A model generated the notes under the pieces. The model worked only from the letters and a program-made list of their open reading frames with translations, had not been told where the DNA came from and did no database searches. From Thalassospiraceae bacterium LMO-JJ14 (GTDB taxonomy: Bacteria > Pseudomonadota > Alphaproteobacteria > Rhodospirillales > Casp-alpha2), in contig CP134604.1 in NCBI GenBank assembly GCA_021555105.2, forward strand, positions 310,001 to 374,000: a stretch of DNA of 64,000 bases, given 5' to 3'. The position numbers and the translations under genes are program-made. The stretch's first letter is position 1. Every line of letters starts with the position of its first letter. Shown one piece after another: positions 54,047 to 62,664 of the stretch.

Positions 54047-54724
54047 TCAGGCCTTGGGCAGCGACACATCCGGCGGTCGCAGGTACAGCGGCGTCGCTGG
54101 GAAATTATCTCTTATATTCAAATTGTTATATCCAATCCTTGCAATGACACAAGGATCCGGAATGTCGACGTCATGCAAATGCCGGACATCGAAATTCGCG
54201 CCCAGGGCCTCTGCCACCCTGGCACCGCCATCGCCAGCGACGACGACTCGCCTACAGCCCTCCAGAAGCCCGCCAACCTGCTCCGGGCGTAATACTGCGG
54301 CCTCACCGATTGGCCCGCCCTGCGGGTTGAACAGGGCAATGAAGAGTTCTTCACGCTTGCTTTCAACGGCGATAACCAATGCGTCCGCGCTTTCGAGCGC
54401 ATCCGTTTCGAGTACTTGCGCTAATAATATGTCGAAAGTAATGATTCCGAGACAGGGGCGGGCAATGGCCAGTGCCAAAGCGCGCGCTGCGGCAAGACCG
54501 ATCCTGAGCCCGGTGAACGCGCCGGGCCCCCGGGTGACGGCAATCGCATCTATATCGGCGAAATCGACACCGCTGCGATCCATCACGTCATTGATCATCG
54601 GCAGCAAGGCTTCCGACTGGCCGCGCGCCATGCGCTCACGTGCGTCGGCAAGGCGTTCGCCATCACGGCACAGCGCCACGGCACAGCCGCTCGTTGCGGT
54701 ATCGATGCCGAGTACGATTGTCAT
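54047..54724 (-). CDS. tsaB: tRNA threonylcarbamoyladenosine protein TsaB
   Basis: 225 residues from the ATG at 54724 (GAGG upstream). It has an ASKHA-type fold: VLGIDTATSGCAVAL at the start, ITRGPGAFTGLRIGLAAARALA near 70-90. It supports TsaD in making t6A37 in tRNA. The rimI gene that commonly follows is absent; a membrane protein gene lies upstream. Confidence 0.93.
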   Translation of the reverse strand: MTIVLGIDTATSGCAVALCRDGERLADARERMARGQSEALLPMINDVMDRSGVDFADIDAIAVTRGPGAFTGLRIGLAAARALALAIARPCLGIITFDILLAQVLETDALESADALVIAVESKREELFIALFNPQGGPIGEAAVLRPEQVGGLLEGCRRVVVAGDGGARVAEALGANFDVRHLHDVDIPDPCVIARIGYNNLNIRDNFPATPLYLRPPDVSLPKA

Positions 54725-54756
54725 GTGCGCGCCTCGTTCCAGGAATACATGCCGGC

Positions 54757-56154
54757 TCACGAATACAACAGATGGCGGATGATAACCACATAAGTGGCCA
54801 CCACGCATGATGACAATGCGATCACCGGCGGACCCCAGCGCCAGGCGATGACATGACTGGGCAATCCCACGACACGTGCCATGAACAGCGTCGTCGCCGA
54901 GAACGGCGAAACCATGGTCGATGTCCCCCACACCCCGAGCAGTGCAATCGCCAGCACCTCGGGCGCAATGCCGATCACCTCGGGCGGCAGGACTTCACCG
55001 ACGAGGATGGCAATAATCACCGGATGCAGCCCCGCCATCCCCAGCAGCGAAGTGCCGAAAACGATCCCGACCACGATCACGTCTTCATGGATGCCGAATG
55101 TCTGCAGCCACACGCTGATTTTTTCCGGCGGCAGCACCTTGGAAACGCCAACCCCGAAAACGGACGCGGCGACAAAGGCAATCGCCTCGTTTCTGAGTTC
55201 CGGTATGTTGATGAATATGCGCTGTATCAGCGGCCGTGCGCCCAGTGACCAGCGCCGGCCGCGCTCGACCTGCACTGCCGCCCAGGCAATGGCGAACGGC
55301 GGGCCGATAACGCCAAGTGCAATGGGAATGGAGAGACCGATAATTTCATGCGCGCCCATAACCAGGAAAATCAACTGCACCAGAACGAGCGCGGCACGGC
55401 CGATGGTCACCGGTGTCAGGGGTGTGCCGCTTCGTGTTTGCCCGACGACCGGCTTTTCGCGCAGAAAGATGCGGTCATAACTCCAGCCAACCAGCAGCAG
55501 AAATACCGATAGGCACAAACCAAGAGGTGCGATCTCAATCCACCTGAGCCCAGGAATCGCGGTCAGAATGACCGATATGCTGACGTAGAACGGCCCCCAC
55601 GTCGACGCTGTCGTAAACCCATGCATCAGGCAGATCGACAGGCGTTTTTTCAACCGGGCATCGGTTTGCTCGCCGACCATGGACGAAAGCAGACTCATCG
55701 CCGCCAGATTCAACACAGAACCCAGAAAATGTCCGCTCAGCCATAAGATCGGGTAGCGCCGCCCGGCAGGCTGGCTGACCACCGCATCGCGCAGTGTCCT
55801 GAGCGAAGGGCTGGTGACCGCAGGCTCGCGGAGCCACATCACGGCGAAAAACATCACCAGGAAAATCTGCGAACGTTCAAGTCCGTTCATCATGCCGCCG
55901 ACGAGATCGCCGCCGGCCCAGGCACCGGCAAAGCCCAAACAGAATAGAAGTGCGCCGACATTCCGCTGCAGGGCGGGCGCCTTGGCGAATTCCAGAGCCA
56001 GGAACACTACCGTAAGCCCGATCCCGATTTCACGGCCGTAAGGGAATGGCCATATTCTCGAGATAATCGCAACGACGACCAGGACGAGGTAAATGCTTGC
56101 TGAAAACACGTTTCGTGTCACGTCGTCGCCTTGCTGCCAGAGAAACGAAATCAC
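54757..56154 (-). CDS. Polytopic membrane protein, transporter-like, unassigned
   Basis: 465 residues with about 11-12 hydrophobic segments (e.g. ASIYLVLVVVAIISRIWPF, IIGLSIPIALGVIGPPFAIA, EAIAFVAASVFGVGVS, VVGIVFGTSLLGMAGLHPVI, VLAIALLGVWGTSTMVSPFS). The repeated small-residue motifs (GLHPVIIAILVGE, WGTSTMVSPFSATTLF) recall the paired reentrant loops of ion-transporter superfamily carriers (DASS/ArsB/TRAP-like). I cannot name the family or substrate. It is the upstream neighbour of tsaB, 32 bases away. Confidence 0.6.
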   Translation of the reverse strand: MISFLWQQGDDVTRNVFSASIYLVLVVVAIISRIWPFPYGREIGIGLTVVFLALEFAKAPALQRNVGALLFCLGFAGAWAGGDLVGGMMNGLERSQIFLVMFFAVMWLREPAVTSPSLRTLRDAVVSQPAGRRYPILWLSGHFLGSVLNLAAMSLLSSMVGEQTDARLKKRLSICLMHGFTTASTWGPFYVSISVILTAIPGLRWIEIAPLGLCLSVFLLLVGWSYDRIFLREKPVVGQTRSGTPLTPVTIGRAALVLVQLIFLVMGAHEIIGLSIPIALGVIGPPFAIAWAAVQVERGRRWSLGARPLIQRIFINIPELRNEAIAFVAASVFGVGVSKVLPPEKISVWLQTFGIHEDVIVVGIVFGTSLLGMAGLHPVIIAILVGEVLPPEVIGIAPEVLAIALLGVWGTSTMVSPFSATTLFMARVVGLPSHVIAWRWGPPVIALSSCVVATYVVIIRHLLYS

Positions 56155-56181
56155 ACGCTAAACACGCGGGCTATAAATCTA

Positions 56182-56784
56182 TTATGCGACACGGCAGGCT
56201 TCTGCAAACGTGAGGCGCGGGCTGCGCGGGAAAAGATTCTTATCCGTGCCATAACCGATATTGCACAGGAAGTTGGATTCAACCGCTGTCCCGGCAAAAA
56301 ATGCGGCATCGACCTTTTTCTTGTCGAAGCCCGACATCGGACCGCAATCGAGCCCGAGCGCGCGCGCCGCGAGCATGAAATAAGCGCCCTGCAAGGTGCT
56401 GTTGCGGAATGCCGTTTCCCGGATCAACGCGGCATTCCCGGCGAACCAGGACCGCGCATCGTCGTGCGGAAACAATTCCGGCAATTTATCGTAAAACGCC
56501 ATGTCCTGGCCGATGATCGCCGTGGCCGGCGCCTGCATGGTTTTGTCGACATTGCCGCCCATCAGAAAGGGGCGAAGTTTTTCCTTTGCCGCCTTGGACG
56601 TGACGAAAACGATTCGTGCCGGGCTGCAGTTCGCGCTCGTCGGACCCATGCGGGCAATATCCCATATTCTCTCCAGCATGACCTTTGCGACCGGCTTATC
56701 CGACCAGGCGTTATGGGTCCGCGCTTCCATGAACAGCGTATCCAGCGCTTGTGCATCCAGCGGTGCTTTTGGTGAAAGTGACAT
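56182..56784 (-). CDS. RutE/malonic semialdehyde reductase-type nitroreductase
   Basis: 200 residues of the nitroreductase fold, FMN dependent. [13 protein letters not shown] and [17 protein letters not shown] near the N-terminus and [20 protein letters not shown] match the RutE subfamily, which reduces malonic semialdehyde to 3-hydroxypropionate. No other rut gene is present here, so the physiological substrate may differ. Confidence 0.87.
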   Translation of the reverse strand: MSLSPKAPLDAQALDTLFMEARTHNAWSDKPVAKVMLERIWDIARMGPTSANCSPARIVFVTSKAAKEKLRPFLMGGNVDKTMQAPATAIIGQDMAFYDKLPELFPHDDARSWFAGNAALIRETAFRNSTLQGAYFMLAARALGLDCGPMSGFDKKKVDAAFFAGTAVESNFLCNIGYGTDKNLFPRSPRLTFAEACRVA

Positions 56785-56956
56785 TCAGGTCCTCCGCGGG
56801 CTTGATATTCAGGGGCGGCCGTGCGACGCGTCACAGCCGAAGCGGATCATCCGGTACATACTTGATGATCCTAAGACGATACCGCAACAATTCTTGCTAA
56901 GCTGACGTTAAGTCATCATGTTTCAGTTTGGTCTGCTGCTCATAGGGGGAGCGTGG

Positions 56957-58003
56957 ATGTTTTTATTTCGATTACTTGTTTTGCCGGTCGTACTCGCATC
57001 GGTAGCCGGCGGCTTAATGACGACGGCATCGGCGAGTGAGCCGGCGACCAAAGCCGTGGTCATTATGTATCACCGTTTCGGTGAAACGGACTTCCCATCC
57101 ACGAATGTTACCATGGAGCAGTTCCGCGCCCACGTCGAGGAACTGCGCACTGGTGGTTATCATGTCGAATCATTGCCGAAAATCGTCGCCGCCCTTAGAA
57201 GCGGCGAGAAGCTGCCGCCCAAAACCGTCGGCCTGAGTGTCGATGATGCCTATGAGAGTGTTTATTCGCGTGCCTGGCCGATCCTGAAGGAAGCCGGGTA
57301 TCCCTTGACCGTGTTTGTTGCCACGGACCCTGTCGAGCGAAATCTGCCTCGCTACATGAACTGGGATCAGCTGCGCGAGCTTGCCGATCAAGGTGTCACC
57401 ATCGGCAGTCAGACCAAATCGCACCCGCACATGGCCGATATTGGCCGCGAACGTGTCGTGGCCGAGCTTAGAAAGTCGAATGCCCTGTTCGAAGAGAAGC
57501 TTGGGAACGCGCCGGATCTGTTCGCCTATCCTTATGGCGAGGCCAACAATGACGTCATGACTCTGGTCAAAAGCGGTGGCTTCGTCGCTGCCTTCGGTCA
57601 GCATTCCGGCGCCATCGGCACCGGCAGCGAGCTATATTACCTGCCGCGGTTTGCCATGAACGAGGCCTTTGGCTCGCTTGACCGATTTAAGCTGGCGGCG
57701 AACGCGCTGCCGATACGGGTTGCCGACATAACGCCCGACGATCCGACCATATCCAGCCCGAACCCCCCGCTCATCGGTTTTACCCTGACATGGCCGGACA
57801 GGGGACTGGATCGCCTCAACTGTTATTCATCGCATGTCGAAAAACTTGATTTGCAGCGGCTGGGCAAGCGGATCGAGGTACGTACCGAAACCGCCATGCC
57901 GCCAGGCCGTACCCGGCTCAACTGCACCATGCCGGCCGGCAACGGCCGCTGGTACTGGTTCGGGCGGCAGTTCTACGTTTTGAAAAAAAATCAGACCGAC
58001 TGA
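56957..58003 (+). CDS. Exported polysaccharide deacetylase family protein
   Basis: 348 residues from the ATG at 56957 (GGGGAG 5 bases upstream). The signal peptide LLVLPVVLASVAGGLMTTASA is near 5-27. The NodB-type domain includes IMYHRFG, the metal-binding Asp pair LSVDDAYES, SHPHMAD (His ligands) and YPYGEANND. It probably removes acetyl groups from a periplasmic or surface glycan. The C-terminal 100 residues (two Cys: NCYSS, NCTMP) form an extra beta-rich domain. Its end overlaps the convergent glucosaminidase gene by 13 bases. Confidence 0.87.
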   Translation: MFLFRLLVLPVVLASVAGGLMTTASASEPATKAVVIMYHRFGETDFPSTNVTMEQFRAHVEELRTGGYHVESLPKIVAALRSGEKLPPKTVGLSVDDAYESVYSRAWPILKEAGYPLTVFVATDPVERNLPRYMNWDQLRELADQGVTIGSQTKSHPHMADIGRERVVAELRKSNALFEEKLGNAPDLFAYPYGEANNDVMTLVKSGGFVAAFGQHSGAIGTGSELYYLPRFAMNEAFGSLDRFKLAANALPIRVADITPDDPTISSPNPPLIGFTLTWPDRGLDRLNCYSSHVEKLDLQRLGKRIEVRTETAMPPGRTRLNCTMPAGNGRWYWFGRQFYVLKKNQTD

Positions 58004-59016
58004 TCGTCATCCTTGGCGTCGGCGACCAGACGCGCATCGTCCAGTTCACTCAGACCGTTGACGCCGATGATGGTGCTGACACTGTCGACATATTCCTCAC
58101 CACGCTCGGAATATTTCGTCAGGCTCTTGGCAAGAAGCAGCCCGTCCAGCGCATCGCCGCCCTGGCGCAGCACCGCACGTGTCTGGCGCAGCCCCTTGTA
58201 GGCGCGGTGTGTGTTCAGATTGCGCATGTATGCAGCAACGGATTGCTCCAAATTGTCAAAGGCGCGAACCTTGTGGTCCATACCTTCCGGGCGCTCGTTA
58301 GGAACCAGTCCCTCACCGTCGGCCGTGGTCCACTGGCCGTAAATGGCGTTGCCGTGCCGGGCAAACCGCGACGTGCCCCAGCCACTTTCTTCGGCCGCCT
58401 GCGCCATCGCCAACGAAGGGGGAATCACATCGACGCGCTGTAAAAGCGTGCCGAGGTTCTCGTCCTTGACCTTATAGCGCTCTGCCAGAACCGCCAGCCA
58501 CAGGCGGTCGCGGGCCGCAAGCTTGCCCCCTAGTGCCTGTTCCGCCTTAAGCCGGATCAAACGGTGGCGGTCTCTCAGAATGCGTTCGTTTTCCTGCAGG
58601 ATCAGCGGCAGCATGGTCTGAAAGAAAACCGTTTTCTTGAGGGATACTTCTGGAACGGCATGCAAATCGTGAGGCATCTCAGCAAGGAACACACGCGGCA
58701 CAGGCGATCCCTGTTCGCGCACTCTGTCCAGATGGTAGCCCATTTTGTCGAAGCGATCCGCCAACACATGTGCATCGCGTATCGACGCGATGGCGGGGCC
58801 TGCGGCGAGTTCCATATTTTCCGGCATATCTTCCGGCGCGACACGCTCAACGCCCTGATTCAGGTGCGCCGCTTCGGCGTGGGCCTGATCGAAGGAAACC
58901 CGGGGGCTGGCGGTGACGCCCGATGATTGCGGGCTGACAAGACTGGCGGATGCCGTGGCAATCACGGCAAAGCCGATGATGCTGAAGATCATGTGGTCGA
59001 ATTTACGAGTCGTCAT
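57991..59016 (-). CDS. Bax-like glucosaminidase-domain protein
   Basis: 341 residues from the ATG at 59016 (GGGAG upstream). One N-terminal membrane or signal segment (MIFSIIGFAVIATASASLV). The C-terminal half matches the Bax/FlgJ glucosaminidase domain: PPSLAMAQAAEESGWGTSRF with the likely catalytic Glu, HGNAIYGQWT, NLNTHRAYKGLR, KYSERGEEYVD. A probable peptidoglycan hydrolase in the periplasm. Convergent with the deacetylase. Confidence 0.88.
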   Translation of the reverse strand: MTTRKFDHMIFSIIGFAVIATASASLVSPQSSGVTASPRVSFDQAHAEAAHLNQGVERVAPEDMPENMELAAGPAIASIRDAHVLADRFDKMGYHLDRVREQGSPVPRVFLAEMPHDLHAVPEVSLKKTVFFQTMLPLILQENERILRDRHRLIRLKAEQALGGKLAARDRLWLAVLAERYKVKDENLGTLLQRVDVIPPSLAMAQAAEESGWGTSRFARHGNAIYGQWTTADGEGLVPNERPEGMDHKVRAFDNLEQSVAAYMRNLNTHRAYKGLRQTRAVLRQGGDALDGLLLAKSLTKYSERGEEYVDSVSTIIGVNGLSELDDARLVADAKDDDQSV

Positions 59017-59249
59017 AAATGCTCCCGGCGTCATGCTTACGGCATGCACGCCGTTCCCCTACTCTCGTTTCAGTCGCCCTGGGTTTTTTTCGGCTCAATC
59101 GATACTCATCCAACGGTATTTTTACCTGTCGGATCACTGGCCGGCTTTATTGTGGGAACATGGTTAACATAGACAACTTCGGCGCGCTACATATTTTAAG
59201 CGCCTCGTTTTGTTATCTAAAAAAGTCAATGAAACAGTGGGTTTACGAC

Positions 59250-59801
59250 CTATTCGACGGCCCGGACTTCCTGGACTTCGGGCACGTAATAGCGCAGCAT
59301 GTTCTCAATTCCGTGCTTGAGAGTCGCGGTCGAACTCGGGCACCCGGCACACGCACCCTGCATGTGCAGCGACACCACACCGCCTTCAAAACCCTTGAAG
59401 ACAATATCGCCGCCATCCTGTGCCACGGCGGGACGCACGCGTGTGTCGATCAACTCCTTGATCTGCTTGACGATCGGATCGTCTTCGCTGTCGGAGGATG
59501 TATCGCCGCCGACTTCGTCCTCGATCATCGGCCGGCCCGACTGATAGTGCTCCATGATGCCACCAAGGATTTGCGGGCGCAGAACATCCCAGTCCTTGTC
59601 ATCGGTCTTGGTTACGGTCACGAAATCGGACCCTAGAAACACGCCGGCCACACCTTCGATCGCGAACAGGCGCGTGGCCATCGGCGAACGGGCGGCTTCC
59701 GACTGTTCGGCGAAGTTCGCCGTGCCACTTTGCATAACGGCCTTACCGGGCAGAAACTTGAGCGTCGCCGGATTAGGGGTGCCTTCGGTCTGAATGAACA
59801 T
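59250..59801 (-). CDS. nfuA: Fe-S cluster scaffold/carrier, NfuA/NifU C-terminal type
   Basis: 183 residues from the ATG at 59801. N-terminal Nfu_N domain (MFIQTEGTPNPATLKFLPG) and C-terminal NifU-like domain with the cluster-binding GACAGCPSS. It carries 4Fe-4S clusters to client enzymes such as MiaB. It stands alone, 138 bases from trpS. Confidence 0.95.
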   Translation of the reverse strand: MFIQTEGTPNPATLKFLPGKAVMQSGTANFAEQSEAARSPMATRLFAIEGVAGVFLGSDFVTVTKTDDKDWDVLRPQILGGIMEHYQSGRPMIEDEVGGDTSSDSEDDPIVKQIKELIDTRVRPAVAQDGGDIVFKGFEGGVVSLHMQGACAGCPSSTATLKHGIENMLRYYVPEVQEVRAVE

Positions 59802-59939
59802 TTCTCTCTCCAATACCGCTGCCACGCACATCAGGGCAGCGTCGTTCGTCGCTGTCGGTCAGTATACCCCATAACGTGGGGCGGGGGATAGATACATGCA
59901 ACCTCGCAGATGGGCTCTGGCAACGAAGCTTTACATAAC

Positions 59940-60956
59940 TCAGCCGCGCTTTCTATTAGGACGCAGGAAGCCGATGACGTCCTGGACTTCGCGGAGCACC
60001 GGCTCGGCGATGGCGCGTGCGCGTTCCGCGCCATCCGCCAGCGCATCGTCGATGATCGCCTTGTCAGCCAGAAGGCGTCGGTATTCGTCCTGGATAGGTG
60101 CCAGGTTTGCCACGGCGACATCGGACAGACGCTCCTTGAGCGCGGAAAACTGCTGCCCGGCGAATTCCTGCACCGCCGCATCTACGGTGATGTCGGAAAG
60201 GGCCGCATAGATGCCGAGCAGATTTCTCGCTTCCGGGCGGTTTTCAAGGCCGGCCGTGCTGTCGGGCAGCAGGTCCGGATCGGTCTTGGCCTTGCGGATC
60301 TTGCGTTGAATGGTCTCGGCATCGTCCGTCATGTTGATGCGCGACAAATCGGACGGGTCGGACTTCGACATTTTGCTCATGCCGTCCTTCAACGACATGA
60401 CCCGTGTCGCGGCCCCCAGGATCAGCGGTTCGGGAACGGGAAACGTCTCGGTCTTGAAATCGTTGTTGAATTTTTGCGCGATATCGCGTGCCAGCTCCAG
60501 ATGCTGCTTCTGGTCCTCGCCGACAGGTACGTGCGTGCCTTTGTATAAAAGAATATCCGCGGCCATCAGGTTCGGATAGGCGAACAGCCCGACTGAGGCG
60601 TTTTCCCGGTCCTTGCCGGCCTTTTCCTTGAACTGGGTCATGCGTCCGAGCCAGCCCATGCGGGCGACACAGTTGAATATCCACGCCAGTTCGGCATGGC
60701 CCGAGACCTGCGACTGATTGAAGATGATGTGCTTTTGCGCATCGACACCGGCGGCAATCATCGCCGCAGCGACTTCGCGGGTCGACGCGCGCAGGCTTGC
60801 CGGATCCTGCCAGACCGTGATGGCGTGCAGATCGACGACACAGAACAGGCAGTCGTAATCGTCCTGCAACTTCACCCAGTTTCGGATCGCACCCAGATAG
60901 TTCCCCAGATGCAGGTTGCCGGTCGGCTGGACGCCTGAAAAAATTCGCTCGCTCAT
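59940..60956 (-). CDS. trpS: Tryptophanyl-tRNA synthetase
   Basis: 338 residues, class I synthetase. HIGH-type motif [10 protein letters not shown] (12-21) and KMSKS motif [11 protein letters not shown] (about 207-217) are intact. PTGNLHLGN and AADILLY are family landmarks. 78 bases separate it from murJ upstream. Confidence 0.97.
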   Translation of the reverse strand: MSERIFSGVQPTGNLHLGNYLGAIRNWVKLQDDYDCLFCVVDLHAITVWQDPASLRASTREVAAAMIAAGVDAQKHIIFNQSQVSGHAELAWIFNCVARMGWLGRMTQFKEKAGKDRENASVGLFAYPNLMAADILLYKGTHVPVGEDQKQHLELARDIAQKFNNDFKTETFPVPEPLILGAATRVMSLKDGMSKMSKSDPSDLSRINMTDDAETIQRKIRKAKTDPDLLPDSTAGLENRPEARNLLGIYAALSDITVDAAVQEFAGQQFSALKERLSDVAVANLAPIQDEYRRLLADKAIIDDALADGAERARAIAEPVLREVQDVIGFLRPNRKRG

Positions 60957-61034
60957 GATCGGTTACGGTTCCGGTTGCTCATATAGAGAGCGGGTTATCG
61001 CGCGTAGCTTCAGGGTGGTCAAGGTTTGCCCCGC

Positions 61035-62582
61035 TCAGCGCGCGCGTCGCACCGTGGCCTTGATTTCCTGAATGGAATAGACACCGAACAGTCTGGCCGA
61101 AATCAGATACAGCGCGAGACCGCCGGCAATCAGCACAGCCAGCGTCACGACCTGTTCGATAGCGTTGCCGGACAGCCACGGCACGGCCCAGGCTGCGGCG
61201 AACCACAACACCCCGGCCATGATGACGCTGGCGCCGGCGATACCGAACAGCCGCGATATCAGCCGGGCGTCGGATTTGTAATGACCGCGCCGTGCCAGCA
61301 CGACCACCAGAAGAATGATATTGAGCCATGCCGAAACACTCGACGCCACCGCGATGCCGACATGACCGAGCGGCTGCATCAGCACAACATTGAGCACCAC
61401 ATTGACAAGCATGGCCAAGGCCGCGATTCGCACCGGCGTCGCGGTATCCTCGCGGGCGAAGTATCCAGGCGTAAAAACCCGGATCCCGACATAGGCCGGC
61501 AAGCCGATCGCATACGCCATCAAGGCCGCCGCCGTCGCGTCCGTCGCCGCGCTGTCGAAGGCGCCGCGCTCGAACAGGACCTGAATGATCGGCTGTGGCA
61601 TGACAATCAGCGCAAGCGCCGCCGGGACGGTCAGCAGCAGGGCGATTTCGATGCCGCGGTTTTGCGACGTGTTGGCCTGTTCGTCGTTCCCGGCCTCGAG
61701 CTGACGCGAAATCATCGGCAACAGCGCGGTTCCCACCGCGATGCCGACGACGCCCAGCGGCAACTGCGTCACCCGGTCGGCATAATAAAGATATGAAACC
61801 GCCCCGTCGGAAATCATCGTCGCCAGTATGGTCCCGATCAGCAGATTGATCTGGTACAGGCTGGCGCCGAAAACGACCGGCAGAATACGCCGCCCCAGCA
61901 CCCGGACCTTATCGCTGAGCACCGGCATGCGAAGGCGGAGAACGACACCTTCGCGGTGGCAATGCCAGGCAAGCCAGACAAACTGCACGATCCCGGCCGC
62001 GAACACTCCCCAGACAAGGGCGCGCCCGGACTCCGCGTCCGAGCCGCCGAACGCCAGCAGGAACGTGATCAGCGTGATGTTCAACAGCACCGGCGCGGCA
62101 GCGGCGGCGCTGAATTTACCGAAGGCATTGAGCACACCCGACTGCAGGGCAACCAGCGAGATGAACAGCAGATAGGGAAATGCAATCCTTGAAAACACCG
62201 TCGCCATTTCCATTTTCCCCGGTACCTGATCGAACCCCGGCGCCAGGTACGGCATCAGCCACGGCATCGCCAGTTCGAAGGCGGCAACGAAAACAAACAG
62301 CACGACGGCCAAAACGCTGAAGGCTTGCTCGGCAAAAATGCGGGCAGGCTCGCGCCCTTCGCCTTCGAGGCTTCTGGAAAACATCGGCACAAAGGCCGCG
62401 GCAAACGCCCCTTCTGCGAAAAGTCTGCGAAACAGGTTGGGAAACCGGAATGCGACGACAAAAGCGTCCGCCACCGTGCCGGCGCCGAGAAAGTTGGCGA
62501 TCAGGATATCGCGGGCAAAGCCGAAGATGCGGCTCAGCATGGTCATAGACCCGATGGCGGAAATGGCGCGAACCAGGTTCAT
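61035..62582 (-). CDS. murJ: Lipid II flippase MurJ
   Basis: 515 residues from the ATG at 62582 (MNLVRAISAIGSMTMLSRIF). Fourteen membrane segments of the MviN fold; the GFARDILIANFLGAG, RLFAEGAFAAAFVPMF and VTQLPLGVVGIAVGTALLP motifs are typical. It flips lipid II, the peptidoglycan precursor, across the inner membrane. Relevant here because lipid II is the substrate of colicin M-type toxins. Confidence 0.95.
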   Translation of the reverse strand: MNLVRAISAIGSMTMLSRIFGFARDILIANFLGAGTVADAFVVAFRFPNLFRRLFAEGAFAAAFVPMFSRSLEGEGREPARIFAEQAFSVLAVVLFVFVAAFELAMPWLMPYLAPGFDQVPGKMEMATVFSRIAFPYLLFISLVALQSGVLNAFGKFSAAAAAPVLLNITLITFLLAFGGSDAESGRALVWGVFAAGIVQFVWLAWHCHREGVVLRLRMPVLSDKVRVLGRRILPVVFGASLYQINLLIGTILATMISDGAVSYLYYADRVTQLPLGVVGIAVGTALLPMISRQLEAGNDEQANTSQNRGIEIALLLTVPAALALIVMPQPIIQVLFERGAFDSAATDATAAALMAYAIGLPAYVGIRVFTPGYFAREDTATPVRIAALAMLVNVVLNVVLMQPLGHVGIAVASSVSAWLNIILLVVVLARRGHYKSDARLISRLFGIAGASVIMAGVLWFAAAWAVPWLSGNAIEQVVTLAVLIAGGLALYLISARLFGVYSIQEIKATVRRAR

Positions 62583-62664
62583 CGCCGCAGCCTTGGGCCG
62601 GAATGCGGCATGGATATGGCGCCGGTCTTCTGTCTGGCCATAGTGCCCTTCAGCGGATCGGCGT

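Noticed and set aside
59017-59249. Gene in the interval between the glucosaminidase and nfuA genes
   Set aside because: Short frames there lack ribosome sites and family resemblance; I see nothing but spacer and promoter sequence.
59802-59939. Possible gene between nfuA and trpS
   Set aside because: No frame with a ribosome site or recognisable product; only a weak CCCCAT/GTGGGG hairpin near 59868-59882.
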